Positions 36,545 through 47,786 of a stretch of 64,000 nucleotides of DNA are shown here, in pieces. The notes under the pieces are model-generated. The model saw nothing but the letters and a program-made list of their open reading frames with translations, was not told the origin of the DNA and did not search any database. The first letter of the stretch is position 1. Every line of letters starts with the position of its first letter. Origin of the DNA: Acheta domesticus (Eukaryota; Arthropoda; Insecta; Orthoptera; Gryllidae); the NCBI GenBank assembly GCA_031308135.1, contig JAHLJT010000631.1:196034685-196098684 (forward strand), given 5' to 3'. The position numbers were made by a program, and so were the translations under genes.

Positions 36545-36715
36545 TACGTCGTGTCTCTGGTCTTCTCAACCTAAGCAGTGAGCTTCCTCATCGTCACACA
36601 GCAACAGACACTGGGACATTGCATGGAAAGCGAATTTTTGCCCCGGGAATCGAACCCGGAGTTGCGCCGCGGAAAGCAAACACTTTAACAGACGGACTAC
36701 TGAGTGATATTAAAC
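36545..36715 (-). mobile_element. tRNA-derived SINE-like fragment
   Basis: On the reverse strand a tRNA-like segment reads ctcagtagtccgtctgttaa (A-box region), then a B-box ccgggttcgattcccgg around 36641-36657, which is a very good T-arm with a paired stem. It is followed by non-tRNA sequence ending near 36,545. The acceptor stem is not recognisable, so this is a SINE or tRNA pseudogene rather than a working tRNA. It is unlike the main SINE family. Confidence 0.6.
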
Positions 36716-36719
36716 CTGC

Positions 36720-38239
36720 ATACTACTTTTTAATCATCGTGCTCTATACGTTTAACAGTTTTTCCACTGCGATATTCCATCGATGAGTGTTGAATTACTG
36801 TATATCAGCACTTTGCTATACGCTTTGATCTTTAAATCCTTTTCCTGAAATGAAATTTTAACGGACAAACAGGAACATCTGTTGCAGCTGAATAATCACG
36901 ATTTCAATCTGTAAAGCAACGGATGATGTACGATGGTACTTATCGATACACACGATATCAACATCGTATTTTTGCACGTATTTGGGACTAATGGAAACGG
37001 CGAATAGGTCTTGGAGTGAATTGCATTTGTAATGAATGACTGAACCAATGTTTTATCTCTTGTGGTGCTTCCAAAGCTCTTCCTTGTAATAACGGTAGAG
37101 AGTTTCAAGTACAGTAGCAATTCTTTAATTTTTTGTTCTTCCGTCAGCATGTTTGTAAACCAGAACGCAGACGTTTCATGCGCATTGGAGCGGAAATAAT
37201 TTCGTGAACAAAGCTCTTAGAAATGAGCTTCATTTGAGGGATTTCACAGGACTCCTAAATACTAACCCGCAACTCTTTGCAGAAAATATCTTGCTGTAAT
37301 TCCTTTTCCGTATTGTCAGTGATATGATTTATACACATTTGAGATACAATTATAATTTACAAGCCAAATGAGGTAATGATAAATAGTTTACACACAATTG
37401 TCTACATTGGTAATGATGTAAATAAAAATTAAATAAATTACCGATATTTAATAGATTCCAAACTTAGCGAGTAGACTTTCGCAAGCATCATTAGAGATGA
37501 AACCTGACCATTCATGAAATGATTTAAATGAATGGATGAAATATATTGAACTTTTTTCATTCATAAAACTACTTTCTTCATTAATTTTCGATCAGCGTTA
37601 TTACTTTTCAATCTTTTAAATTCGAATTGGATATTTAGTATCCTGGCCATGAAACATGAACACTGATACAGCTAGACAGGGAAAAAGTTGAACAGAGGGA
37701 CAGGAATACTCTTATACCAATTTTTGTATCATCGTTAGTGGAAAATTTAGTACAAGGATAATAAAAATGAGAAATTCATTAAACTGCTGAATATAATTGA
37801 AGATCGTGAGTATATTTGTAGAGCGTTATGACGAAGTGTATTATGACCCAATTAGTAGAATTTAGTACAAATGAGTAGACAAGTATAAGAAATGTATTTT
37901 TATGAGTGCGTTTGTAATAGAAAAAGAAATAAAGAATATCTTGGAAGGGAGTGACTAATGATGTAATCGATGATCTTCAGAAAATTAAATTAACAAATCA
38001 GCCATGTACACAAATAGTGTGAAGGATTCAAAACCTGACGAATAATCAGAGTAACTCTGCTGTGTTTCATGACCATTTTCAATCAGAGTAACAAAAATAT
38101 ATCATTACTTCGCATTATAAAATGACATTCCGAACACTTGGTAGATATGAAAAAGATTTATTCTGGATACGGTCAAGGAGAACACGCAAATTGCATGATA
38201 GGTTAGGTTCCGCTGATGTACACACGACTTATGCCATCC
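36720..38239. other. AT-rich intergenic DNA, nothing recognised
   Basis: No repeat ends, tandem units or credible frames were found in about 1.5 kb. Confidence 0.5.
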
Positions 38240-38530
38240 CGTGCAACATATGTCGCAAGAGCTGCTCCTCAGCGGAGTATCATCCAGGGATGCGCGGGGA
38301 AGTTTTTTGCGACAACGCGCGCGCTCTCCTGCGGCGGTGGAGGAGTCTCTGGGGCGTGGTCGACGGCTAACGAGGACAGCGGGTGGGCGGCGGCGGCGGT
38401 AATGGCGGAGGCGGTGGCGAAGGTGGCGGCGACGACGACAGCGATGTCGATGACGATGGCTACGGTGAAGGCGGCGACGGTGGTGGTGGTAGTGGTGGTG
38501 CCATGGCGAGCGCCTGATCACGCGGTGGAA
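38240..38530. repeat. GC-rich island with GGC/GGT/GAC trinucleotide tract
   Basis: From about 38,330 the plus strand is a degenerate trinucleotide series (ggcggcggcgg, gaggcggtggcgaagg, gacgacgacagcgatg, ggtggtggtag). The minus-strand frame reads His/Arg runs and the plus-strand frame Ala/Val/Thr runs. Both are products of the tract and neither is a believable protein. Confidence 0.65.
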
Positions 38531-39442
38531 AAGGAATAGCAAGGGGGATACACAAGATGTGGGCGTTGGCTGTAGTAAAATGGTTTATTTAACAAATAAC
38601 ATAAGTCAGTTTTTTTTGCTGGTGCTACTTGTTACATATATTTTCTTTCATTTACTAAACATTGTTTGAAGCAGATCTAGCATAAATCAATTAGTTCTGG
38701 AGAGTTTCTGAAACATTCTTTTATTTTGATTCACTTGTGATACACAGCCACAATCAGTTTTTTTTGTCGAAATTGAAGTCACATTTCACTGACTTTTGTT
38801 GTTTCTGAAATAAGCTACTGTAAAGAAGGTTTGTGCTAGGTTTAAAAGATATTCTGTGTCAGGTAATATTGAAAAGAATTAATGATTGATACAGGGCTAA
38901 TGAAGTGACCAGGCAGCAAGAGCTTGGAAAAAATAAGCTCATGATGTGGTCTCATAACAAATGACTGCGGTTATTGAGAAGAATGCACGTGTCATTTAAA
39001 AAATTGGAAATATTGGTTTTTCACGACGATGAAAAATTAATGATCAAAGGTGAAAATATCCTTAGATGAGAAACAGCGTGAGAAAATCAGAACACAAATC
39101 TTTTATATCATGTTCACCAAAAAATAACGAACACTTTATTCAGTCGGGCATTAAATTATGCAGTATCATATCAATTACCTGTTCACTAACAATCTAACAA
39201 TTCAGCTTGATATTTTGAAGATTTGAAGCCTTTGATTGACCCACAATCGCCTTCTGCAAATTTTCAATTGGTAAAGAAACGAAGTTTTAATCTGAGTCTT
39301 AATCATAGAAGTTCATTGGAGGATTCAATAGGAAATGGACCATCATTGACACTAGGACCAGTAAGAAGAGAAAAATTAGGTGAAGGCTGTGGCTCAGCTT
39401 GCAGAAAAGACGGCAAAGTCGATATCTGCGGAAAGGCCAGCA
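38531..39442. other. AT-rich intergenic DNA with one unassigned frame
   Basis: Mostly featureless. A plus-strand frame opens at 39223 and reads about 70 codons of mixed, non-repetitive composition (including PQSPSANFQLVKKRSFNLSL) before it runs into the MITE and the CpG island. I see no family match and no clear splice context; it could be an exon or chance. Confidence 0.35.
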
Positions 39443-39678
39443 TATACTTTGGATGTTATAACTTGGCGCGTCAGAGCGTATCCTCACGATGGAATATCTC
39501 ACAGCATTTCGCGTCTTTCTCAGTCTTGCGGCTAGATGCCACTAGTCACATCGCACTCCTTGATACGGTCGCGATCATGCGTCGAGTAGCGGCACGATCG
39601 AGAAAGCCGCGAAATGCCAGGAGATATTCCATCGTGAAGACAGGTCCTGACGCGTCAAGTTATAAGAACCGAAGTATG
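39443..39678. mobile_element. Fold-back MITE, related to 15391-15649
   Basis: The left end (tatacttt, ttataacttggcgcgtcag) mirrors the right end (ctgacgcgtcaagttataag, gaagtat). The arms continue through cacgatggaatatctc and gcatttcgcg and their complements, with the centre near 39,560. The arm words gcgatggaatat, cggcatttcg and acggtcgcgatc are shared with the element at 15391-15649, although the outermost ends differ. The two are diverged members of one fold-back group. Confidence 0.8.
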
Positions 39679-39965
39679 GAGCCGGACGGAAACGGCACGA
39701 GGGCGGCGGAAGTCTTTGCCAAATCCGAATCGAAGGGCGGGCGCGAGGCCGTGTTCCGTCCGCCGGGCGCGCGGGGGGCGCGGCCGCCGTGACTCGCGAG
39801 GGGCCGGGGGCGGCAGAGTTACGGGCGAAGGGCGGGGAGGCAGCAGGCAAAGGGCGGACGCGCGCCGTGACGAGTGGGCGGCGGAAGGGCCAAGGCGCCG
39901 AGGACAAAGCCAACGGAGGACGGCGGCGTCGCGCCCTCAGTCGGCGGTGGGCACTTCACTGCGAA
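39679..39965. other. CpG-rich island
   Basis: Very dense CpG (cgccgggcgcgcgggg, gcggccgccgtgac). It abuts the fold-back MITE directly. Overlapping Arg/Gly/Ala-rich frames on both strands lack known domains. Confidence 0.6.
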
Positions 39966-40152
39966 CAGGAGGAACGAGAAACACCAAAAAATGTCACGCG
40001 TAGAAATTCAAATAAAAAGGAAAAATGGAGGGGAGTAATATTTTTTGTAGAATAGCTGTAAAAGAGTAGGGAAAATGTTAATTTGATTTGATTAGATTTA
40101 TTTTCTTCGGAGAATAGTCAAAACTGCTTGTAACGTGTAAGGGAGAAGTTCA

Positions 40153-40255
40153 TTCATCGAATTTTCATCAACAGTACTAAGCTATTTTTATTCATCTAGT
40201 TTCCATCAATAGAACTAAGCTATGTTTATTCATCTAGTTTCCATCAGTAGTACTG
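40153..40255 (+). repeat. 38-bp tandem repeat, 2.7 copies
   Basis: Units start at 40153, 40191 and 40229 with ttcatctagtttccatca (first unit slightly diverged) and continue agtactaagctat or a close variant. The period is exactly 38 bp. Confidence 0.9.
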
Positions 40256-40799
40256 CGGATATTTTGGAATAGCTTCATAGTATTACAAGTAACATTTTAC
40301 GTACTGCATGTTAAATTCTATTGTAATTTGCAGTGGCATTACAGTTAATTTATGTATGATATGTACGGTTAAGACAATTTTAGAACCTTATCTTTATTGA
40401 TATTCGATTTTTAATCAACCTAACTCTTTCAACTCAACTCCTTTAATTTTCATGTTGTTCAGTTTCGTTTGTATTGCGTCACAATTCTAAAATATCTAAC
40501 ATATTTTTCTAATTTTTCTCTCTTACTTATTGAGACATTCCTTCAAGAATTTCCTTAGACAAGTTGATAAGTGATATAATGGAAGTTTTCGATAGCTGTT
40601 TAATCATTTCAACTCGCACACGCCCATCAAAACTACTCGCACCTTCAGAAAAATCTTTTCAACCAATTATTTTTCCCTCCGCTTGACACCCAATGCTCTA
40701 CATCAACACATTTTGTATTCTAAACCCCAATTGCTTTCGATAAGTTCCACTTGTGCATGCCTGCTCCATGACGTGAACATTACCGAATACATTCCGGCG
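40256..40799. other. AT-rich intergenic DNA
   Basis: Nothing recognised between the 38-bp repeat and the next CpG island. Confidence 0.5.
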
Positions 40800-40860
40800 G
40801 TCCAAGGGCCCTCATTCACCCACTTTGCGAGGCGCCCGCCCGCTCGCCCTAAAACGCTCG

Positions 40861-40895
<35 letters not shown>

Positions 40896-41040
40896 GCGAA
40901 GGCGGAGTGCGCCCTTGGGCGCGGGGGCGGGGCGGGGCGGCGCAAAGCGAAGGGTGCGGGCGAAGGGCGCGGCGGCCCGGGCGAGCGGCCGCACCTGACC
41001 CTGCGAGCGAGCAATTAAGGCCCGCCCGCTCCATTAGGGC
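40800..41040. other. CpG-rich island with (GCC)n tract
   Basis: A nearly pure gcc trinucleotide run of about 11 units lies at 40861-40894, giving Arg or Ala runs in three frames on each strand. Around it the sequence is very GC-rich (gggcgcgggggcggggcggg). No exon is supported. Confidence 0.7.
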
Positions 41041-41890
41041 GGCAGCGGCGGTGGCGGGGATGGAGGCGGGGCAAGGACGGAGACAGCCAAGGAGGAGGCG
41101 GTGGTGGAGTCGGCCGAGCAAGCGGAGGTGACGGAGTCCGTGGAGATGACTGAGGTGAAGGAGACGGTGGACGCGGCTGAAGTGGTGGCGAAGGTGGTAG
41201 CGAATAAGGCTGCGGTGGTGGAGGCAATGGTGGCGCAAGTGATGGAGGCTTATGAGATGGTGGCGTACGTGTGGGTGCCATAGGGAGCGGTGTTGTAGGT
41301 GGCGGTGGCGTTGGGAGCGGTGACGTAGTGGTCGTAGGGAATGGTAATGTTGGAGTCGGTGGCGTAGGTGGTGGTGCTGTAAGACGGAGGCAGAAGTTAC
41401 GTAAGTGTTGGTGGGGTATGTGACGGTGGCGTAGGGAGCATTGGAGCATCGAGTGACGTAGGGGGCTGTGGCGTACATGGCGGTGGCGCAGGGGGCGGTG
41501 GCATAAGTTGTAGTGATATAGGGGGCGATGGCGCAGTTGACAGTGGAGTAGGGTGGTGGTGGCGTACGTGATGTGACTCAGGAGACGTTGGCGTACGTGG
41601 CGTGGCGTAGGGGGCGGGGGCATAAGTGTTGGTAGCATGACGTAAGGAATGTCGTAAGTGTTGGTGACATAGGTGACTTAAGGAGCGGTGGCGACGAAAG
41701 CGAAGGCTGTTGGGGTGGTTGAGTTGGCGGTGGTGGCGATCGCAAGGATGGAGATAGAAGCGGAGGTGTTGCCGGTGGAGGCGGCCAGGGCGAGGTCTCC
41801 TTCTTGCGAGTGCCGCCACCGCCGCCGCCCTCGTTTAGCGACCTCTGAAGGCCCCGTGTCGCCGCCGCCGCCGCTGCCTACGGACACGCC
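41041..41890. repeat. GGTGGC/GTAGGGGGCG-type minisatellite
   Basis: About 850 bp rich in degenerate words ggtggcg, gtaggtggtg, gtagggggcg and ggcgtacgtg, often 18-30 bp apart. The minus strand stays open in several phases with His/Leu/Arg- and Pro/Thr-rich peptides, the signature of the repeat rather than of a gene. Confidence 0.7.
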
Positions 41891-43080
41891 TCCCCAGGCA
41901 AGCTGCCCGACGCTCCCTATGTGAGCTATGGACGCCCTAATGATGCATTCACGTTCTGCCTTCCCCTGTTTGACGTTTCTCTAATTGTGACTCGTCAGCA
42001 CGCGGGATAATATGCCATCGTTTTGGCAAGTGGACGTTTAATGGTGTCTTTCAGGTGCAGTTTCAAAAAAAGGGCAGATTTTGGAAGAAGACCGTACTAT
42101 TTTCTGAGAACGTTCTGTATTAGCAGTTATAACGAGTAGCATGTCATAAATTTTGTAGTTATTTTCTGGTGTGATTTCATTTTGGTCATTATTAATATAG
42201 GATTTAGGATTTTCATGACCTCTTTGGTGTCTCCTGAATGAAGTATTTTGTGTCTCCTGAGTGGTCTTTTCAAACATTATAAAAATGTAATATTCAATAT
42301 ATAATAACGTTAAATATAATAATATTAAATTATAGGTTGCCATTGGTCTTTGTTATTCAGATTTATAAGTTGATATTACTTCAAATTAATAAGCATATAA
42401 AAAAGGCATTCAACCTATAATGAAATAGTCCTTAGGTTTAATAATAATGGGCAAATATTCTTGAGTCATACAGAAATTACATTAAAAGGGAAAAACTCTA
42501 AAAGTAAACAAATGGATTCTTTTGGAACATAATTATTTTACATTGAAATTTCTGATAAACTCATTTATCATCACACTGTTATATTGTTTCAGCCTGAACT
42601 ATCCTAAAGTACGAAAACAATGGGGACATTTCCCTAATCTGTCATTGCCCTTAGGTGAGAAATCCGCGTTACATGGGTACAGCATTCTGTGTCAAGCACT
42701 GGGGTGTGTACATACACCCGTGAAACCCTGGTATTGCAACACAAAGTCGAATTAAAACACGAAAATCCTAGATAAAAGATTGCACAGCAACAGACTGTAC
42801 GCGGGATTAAAACATTTTATTCTCTCTCTCTTGCTCGCTCACTCATTCGCTCGCTCACTCGCTCTCCAGGATCGCAATTCCAGTAGTCGTGGGAGGGTTT
42901 TAGCAATAGAAGAGAACTACAACATCTGTCTATCTAGGGCGAGGCGCGTACTGTAAAGCAGGACCCCCCCCTTCCGCACCTGCTGTGAGGCAACGGGGCG
43001 TTGTGGGTGGAAAGGGTCCGCTATCGCATGTAACCCATCGTAGTCGGTTGACGCCGGGTGTACTTAAAACAGGGCCGTAA
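41891..43080. other. Intergenic DNA with a (CTCGCTCA)n patch
   Basis: Mainly AT-rich, with no gene. A short degenerate repeat of ctcgctcact words lies at 42820-42867, and a run of seven C at 42963-42969. Confidence 0.55.
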
Positions 43081-44520
43081 AACGGCGACGGAGCGTAGGA
43101 GGCATGAAAAGAGGTGTGGATGGTCAGGGTGACGCAAGAGCTGTTCAGTGGGGGTGGCGTAGGAGGTTTTGGAAGGAACAATGGCGTCCGAGGGCTACTG
43201 CAGAAGACGTGGGAACAATGATTACGGAGACTAAAGAATCTCAATACAGATACGGAATTGGAAGAGAAAAGAAGGTGCGAGAAGAGGAGGCTAGATTCAA
43301 GAGAATGTGTAGGAACGGCATACATATATCGACAGAAGCAGAACGCCGGGGCGGAGATATTCAATGCAGAGGGACGTGAATAGGTGAAAAAAGAAACGAA
43401 GGAAACTTTCCGTTGAAAAATTAAGAATGGAGAACCAGAGACTATAAGAAAATTACAACGGCAGTCAGAGTTTTGAAGCCTTAACATAATTCAGGTTGTT
43501 AAGAAACTTGAGAAACTAAACTAAGAAAATTACTGAAGTAATTAATTTTGCGTAGAAAAAATAGAGCAGCTGCGCATAGCAGCTACGAAAAGTAGTTTGC
43601 AACATGTGGTGAGAGAAATAGTGATATCGAGTAAGAAGACACTGAGTGCAAATTTGATAAGGATGGAACGTAGCTACGGTGCACGATAATAAGAGTGAAC
43701 GGTGAACGGTCAGATCGATGACCTGTAGGTTCCAGTGAAGGACAAGCGATAGAGAATAATCCTCCATAATTATTTTAGTCAGAGTATAAAAGGACTAAAT
43801 GAACGATTACATAGGATTATGTAAACTTTGTAGTGGAATGAAGAACGAGGGATACAGTGAAGAAAGAGTGCAAAATAATGATGGGCAAAGACAGAATCTG
43901 ACTAGTCTCAAACGTAGAAAGAGAGGACACGGACCGTTTGAAATGTAGATTCAGAAAGTAGCCGAAGCTACGTGCTCGGAGGCAGCAGAGGAGAGAATCA
44001 AACGAAAAATTGCGATTACGAAAGAAGTCATTTTAGAAGAGTGGAGTTTAAGAGTGGAAGGGTTAATAACGTGAACAAAAACGCACATTGCTTTGGCTGC
44101 CTAGACGCCCGCTGTGAATGCCCTTAAAGACGTCATCACTACGTAAGGTGTGGAACGGTGCAGTCTCAGGACGATGGATGTAGCTTACAATATCGGAGCT
44201 ATATGGTAACAGAGAAGGATGCAGCAAATGAGCAAAGGCCGGGAGGGCAGGAGCAATATTAGACGAGTGTGAAGGTTGAAAGCTGAAGACCATTTGCGGA
44301 ACCCGAGTCTAGCTATCTAGACACGCATTCTGTGGACAGATTTAATCTTGGCGCGCGCCAGAGTGGCCGACGGTGGTGGGTGAGGGATTGGCGATGTCAA
44401 CGGCGATGATGGCCGGGGTGGGTAAGAAAGAGGGGCGGGAAGGAAGCGTGGCCAGCGGCGAGTAGGACTGAGGGGAGAGCTAAGGGGATGCTGACGGCGG
44501 TAGTAGGGAGACATTCTTAA
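43081..44520. other. Purine-rich intergenic DNA
   Basis: The plus strand is A/G-rich throughout, with G-rich sub-blocks at 43,100-43,220 and 44,340-44,520. No clear repeat unit, transposon end or gene was found. Confidence 0.45.
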
Positions 44521-45190
44521 ACTCTACTGACCACGTGACTAATGACTTTATTCAGTCGCAATGAACAACGTTCAGAAGAGTTTTAGCAACAGCGCCATTG
44601 CGTTATGCATTATGACAAATAAAGCATTTCAAGCGTTGAACAAAGAAGTTGCATAATACATTAGAGAGTTGGCTAGTAGTGAGACATTTTATTCTCAATA
44701 CGAGTCAAGAGTATAACAAATCTACATTGTTCACGGAGTTTTAGATTTTGTGGCCATCCGTGGTGAGTATGTAGTCTGGAATTTTGAATAGGCTTTCCTT
44801 GAGAATGTAGGACGTACCTTAAAACAGCGTTCGTTACGAGCATAAGACATAACCTAAACCAAAGTTATGATTTCAACTTCTTTTTGGCGAACTTCTATCC
44901 TGTCACCTCTCTAATATTTCCCGTTAATTCTTGCCAGCGTTGTAGAGTAGGTAAGGAATAATAGTAACTGCCCCAAATACGAGAATCGGTTTTTTAGAGT
45001 TGGAAAAATGCAACCTTTCCTGTTTTTAGGCGGCCATTTTGCCTCTTGTAAGGTGACCGTAGAGCTTCAGACAGGCGTGCTCTATTTATGAAAGTATAAG
45101 GTCATACCTTTGGCCTAAGGTAAGACGTTATGACTTAAAGCTCCGTCACGTGACTTAGTGCATAACGCCGCTACCTTACGCGAGGCGCTA
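44521..45190. other. Intergenic DNA, nothing firm
   Basis: No gene or repeat recognised. A gcggccattttg word at 45031-45042 resembles a YY1/Pleiohomeotic-type site, but single short words like this are not evidence of function. Confidence 0.4.
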
Positions 45191-46315
45191 AAACTCCCTA
45201 GTGGTAGACAAAGAGTCGGCGATTGTGTCACCAGGGACAGGGATGCCCGTGGTTGTGGTGGAGGGGCCGCCGGTAGCGGTGTAGCGGTGCGAAAGGTGGC
45301 AACTCAGGAGCGGCGTCGGATGCGTGGGGGATGGTATAGTATTGTGGGAATGAAAAGGCATGGATGGGGAGATGTGAATGTGTGCTTGTGAGGACATCGG
45401 TGCAGTGAAGAGGTGTGGAGGGGGCAGGGGTGGGTGCGGACGCGTAGGGCAATGTGAGGACAAGAACGTGAGAGCAAGTGGGTGCGGATGAATGGGCGTG
45501 AATGGGTATGGGGACGAAGGGGGTGGGTGGATGTTTACGTGTAAGCGTGAGTGGGTGCAGGAGCGGGAGCGTGGGTGGTTGCGGGAGTGGGAGCCGGGTC
45601 AAGGGCCTGGGTGGATCTGGGTGAGTGGATTGGTGCGAGAGCAAGATAGTTGATGGGTGTGGGTGTTTGGGCGTGGGTGCAGGCGGGAGGCGTGGAGGGG
45701 TGTTGGTGCGAAGGCGGGGGGTGGTTGCGGATGCGGGGTTAGAGCATGAATGGGTGCAAGGGCCTGAGTGAGTGCAAGCGGTGAAGCCATATGCGTGGGT
45801 GGATGCAGAGGTCGTGGTTGTAGTTGGATGCGGAGGCATGGGCGGAGTTGGTTGTGGAAACGGCGGCGTGGGTGCGGGTTCGGGAGCGTGTGTGGGGGGG
45901 CGGGGGTGTGGGTAGGGGTGCGTGCGGATGCGGGGTGGGTGCGAGGGCGTGGGTGCGGGGGTGGGGGTGCGGATGCGAGGGCGTGGGTGTGGTTGGGTGA
46001 GTTCAGGGGCGTGGTTGTGTGGGCGTGGGTGCTGGGTCGAAGGCGGGGCCAAGGGCGTGGGTGAATGCGGGGTTAGGGCGTGGACCGGTATGGGGGCGTG
46101 AGCACGGATGTTGCAAGAGTGGGTGCGGGGGCGTGGGTGGGTGTGGGTGCGTGGTCGCGTGTGAGTGCGAGGGCGTGGGTGGGTGTCCGGGCGTGGGTGG
46201 GGTGCGAGGGCGTAGGTGGGTGTGGAGGCGTGGGTGGGTTGCGAGGGCGTGGGTGTGTGCGGGGCGTGGGTGTGTGCGGGGGGCGTGGGCGAGTGTGGGG
46301 GAGGCGACAAAAAGC
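45191..46315. repeat. G-rich minisatellite, gcgtgggtg words
   Basis: About 1.1 kb with the plus strand dominated by gggcgtgggtg, gtgcggg and gtgggtgcg words at irregular short spacing, most regular at 45,880-46,290. The minus strand is open for 418 codons (45228-46484) and encodes Pro/Thr/His repeats (e.g. HPRPRTHT). Plus-strand frames are Gly/Trp/Val/Arg repeats. Openness in several frames shows that composition, not selection, keeps stops away. The block could form G-quadruplexes on the plus strand. Confidence 0.75.
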
Positions 46316-46510
46316 TATTAGCGCCCGGGGGCGCTCGCCCGCGCGCAGGCTCTCTCGCTCCGATGCGCCCGCTCTCTTGGACGCGCTCCGCCTCCGCTCT
46401 TTCGCAGCGCGCCGAGTCGCCGTCGTCGCCGGCGCCCCTCGCGCTGGACGCTCTCAGGGCAGGCGCTGGCGCTGGCGCCTGCAAATGGCGTTGGGGGAGA
46501 GGAGGGAGCG
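46316..46510. other. CpG-rich island
   Basis: The segment runs from gcgcccgggggcgctcgccc to gcgctggcgctggcgcc and includes a short gctggcgc direct repeat near 46,457-46,477. It follows directly on the G-rich minisatellite. Confidence 0.55.
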
Positions 46511-46614
46511 CTTGTGATGGACCGTCAGTCGTGCTGCCTTTGTTACCTCCGCCACTTGTAGAAGCGCGAAAACACTTCTCATTGATATTTTTAAGAGAGA
46601 AATATCTTTAAACA

Positions 46615-47195
46615 TTTGCATTGAATTGTTGTGAGATAATATAATTGATCATAGTTTTTTTCGGATAACTTCTTGAAGAATTGATGCGTAGAATTGCAGT
46701 GAGATGACACAGTTGGTCACAGCACTGTCCGTCCGTCCGTCTATGAGTCTGTGAATAACCATAGCGCCGAAACCATAAGTACAATTTTTTCCAAAATGAG
46801 TTGCGGTTAATGCACTTTGTTCCCTGATACCGAAAAAGTGGTTCTTTTCAAAATGTCTGTCCGTCTGTCTCTTCGTCTGTCTGTCTGTGAACAACCATAG
46901 CGCCGAAAATGTGTTGAAGAATTCATGCATTGAATTCCGATGAGATAATACAATTGGTCATTATTTCGAAGCTGGATATTATCTTTAATTATTTTTGTCT
47001 TGAATTGCAATGAGATAACGTAATTGGTCATAGTTTCAATGCCAGTTAATATCTGGAAGTATTTATGCTTTGAATTGGGGTGAGATGACATAATTGGTCA
47101 TAGTTTCATTGCCGGTTAATATCATGAAGTATTTATGCCTTGAAATGCGGTGCGATTACGTAATTGGCCATAGTTTCATTGCCGGTTAATCTCAA
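46615..47195 (+). repeat. 70-bp tandem array with inserted segment
   Basis: Six units share ttgaatt-gagataa-taattggtcatag and then gccggttaatatc with gaagtatttatgc. The ggtca words lie at 46647 (gatca), 46715, 46956, 47026, 47096 and 47166. The last four units are exactly 70 bp apart. The 241-bp interval between units 2 and 3 holds two copies of a gtccgtc-rich segment ending aaccatagcgccgaaa (46727-46780 and 46857-46909). Confidence 0.9.
46725..46915 (-). repeat. Fragment of the interspersed repeat inside the 70-bp array
   Basis: Read on the reverse strand, the segment gives gcgctatggttgttcacaga followed by cagacag runs, then cattttg and ccactttttcggtatcaggg. This matches the core and tail of the interspersed family (compare 55165-55345: gccgctagcgttgttcacag, ccactttttcgttatcaggg). 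The core word occurs twice. Confidence 0.6.
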
Positions 47196-47786
47196 CGCGT
47201 CGTTAGTTGGGACTTCCCATTATAACACGCGCGTAGGGATAGTGATGACTTAATGACAATTCGCGTGGTTGGCAATGGGCATGAAGATGAAGTAGTTTGT
47301 ATGACAGATGGAATGGGACGGTCTCTTTGGAATTTTTTGCGAACCCTTATTACCCATACATTTGCAAATTACATAAAGATGATTTAGCATTTCTACTCCG
47401 ATGACACAGTGCAACAATCAGGAAATTTGTGTCTTGCCTCGAGATGAAAGAAAGTGTTCTTTACTAAATCACATACGCAGATTGCGAAAATTAAATCAGA
47501 AATGTTCTAGCGTGTACCAATTTTTCTTCAAAGATACACATCATATACCACTTTCTAGAACCATGGAAACGACTCAGTAACAATACAGGAGGAATCGGCC
47601 ATGGTTTAACATACAGACCATATAACAAAAATTGTTTGTATATCACAAATTGATAGTATTAAATTGTTTGTATAATTAATTCTTATAAATAATAAAGCCT
47701 GAAAGCTTTAAATGTTAGTTAACAAGTCAAAAACTATTCCTGAAAACTTTCCGTTTGTGAATGGATGCTGAAACTTCTTGTAGTAC
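47196..47786. other. AT-rich intergenic DNA
   Basis: Nothing recognised between the tandem array and the pseudogene. Confidence 0.5.

Noticed and set aside
36637..36715. Possible tRNA gene on the minus strand, with a very good T-arm and B-box
   Set aside because: No matching acceptor-stem halves or proper anticodon arm could be found, and extra sequence continues downstream, so a SINE or pseudogene fits better.
38105..38542. Minus-strand frame with His/Arg runs, superficially a nucleic-acid-binding protein
   Set aside because: The runs come from a ggc/ggt/gac trinucleotide tract; the flanking codons show no known domain.
40849..41887. Minus-strand His/Leu/Arg- and Pro/Thr-rich frames of 100-200 codons
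   Set aside because: Explained by the ggtggcg/gtaggg minisatellite; phases overlap and no domain is recognised.
45031..45042. YY1/Pleiohomeotic-type binding word
   Set aside because: A single short match without clustering or supporting context is expected by chance.
45228..46484. 418-codon minus-strand Pro/His/Thr-rich frame
   Set aside because: It follows the G-rich minisatellite exactly, and other frames over the same DNA are open too; no signal peptide, domain or splice context is seen.
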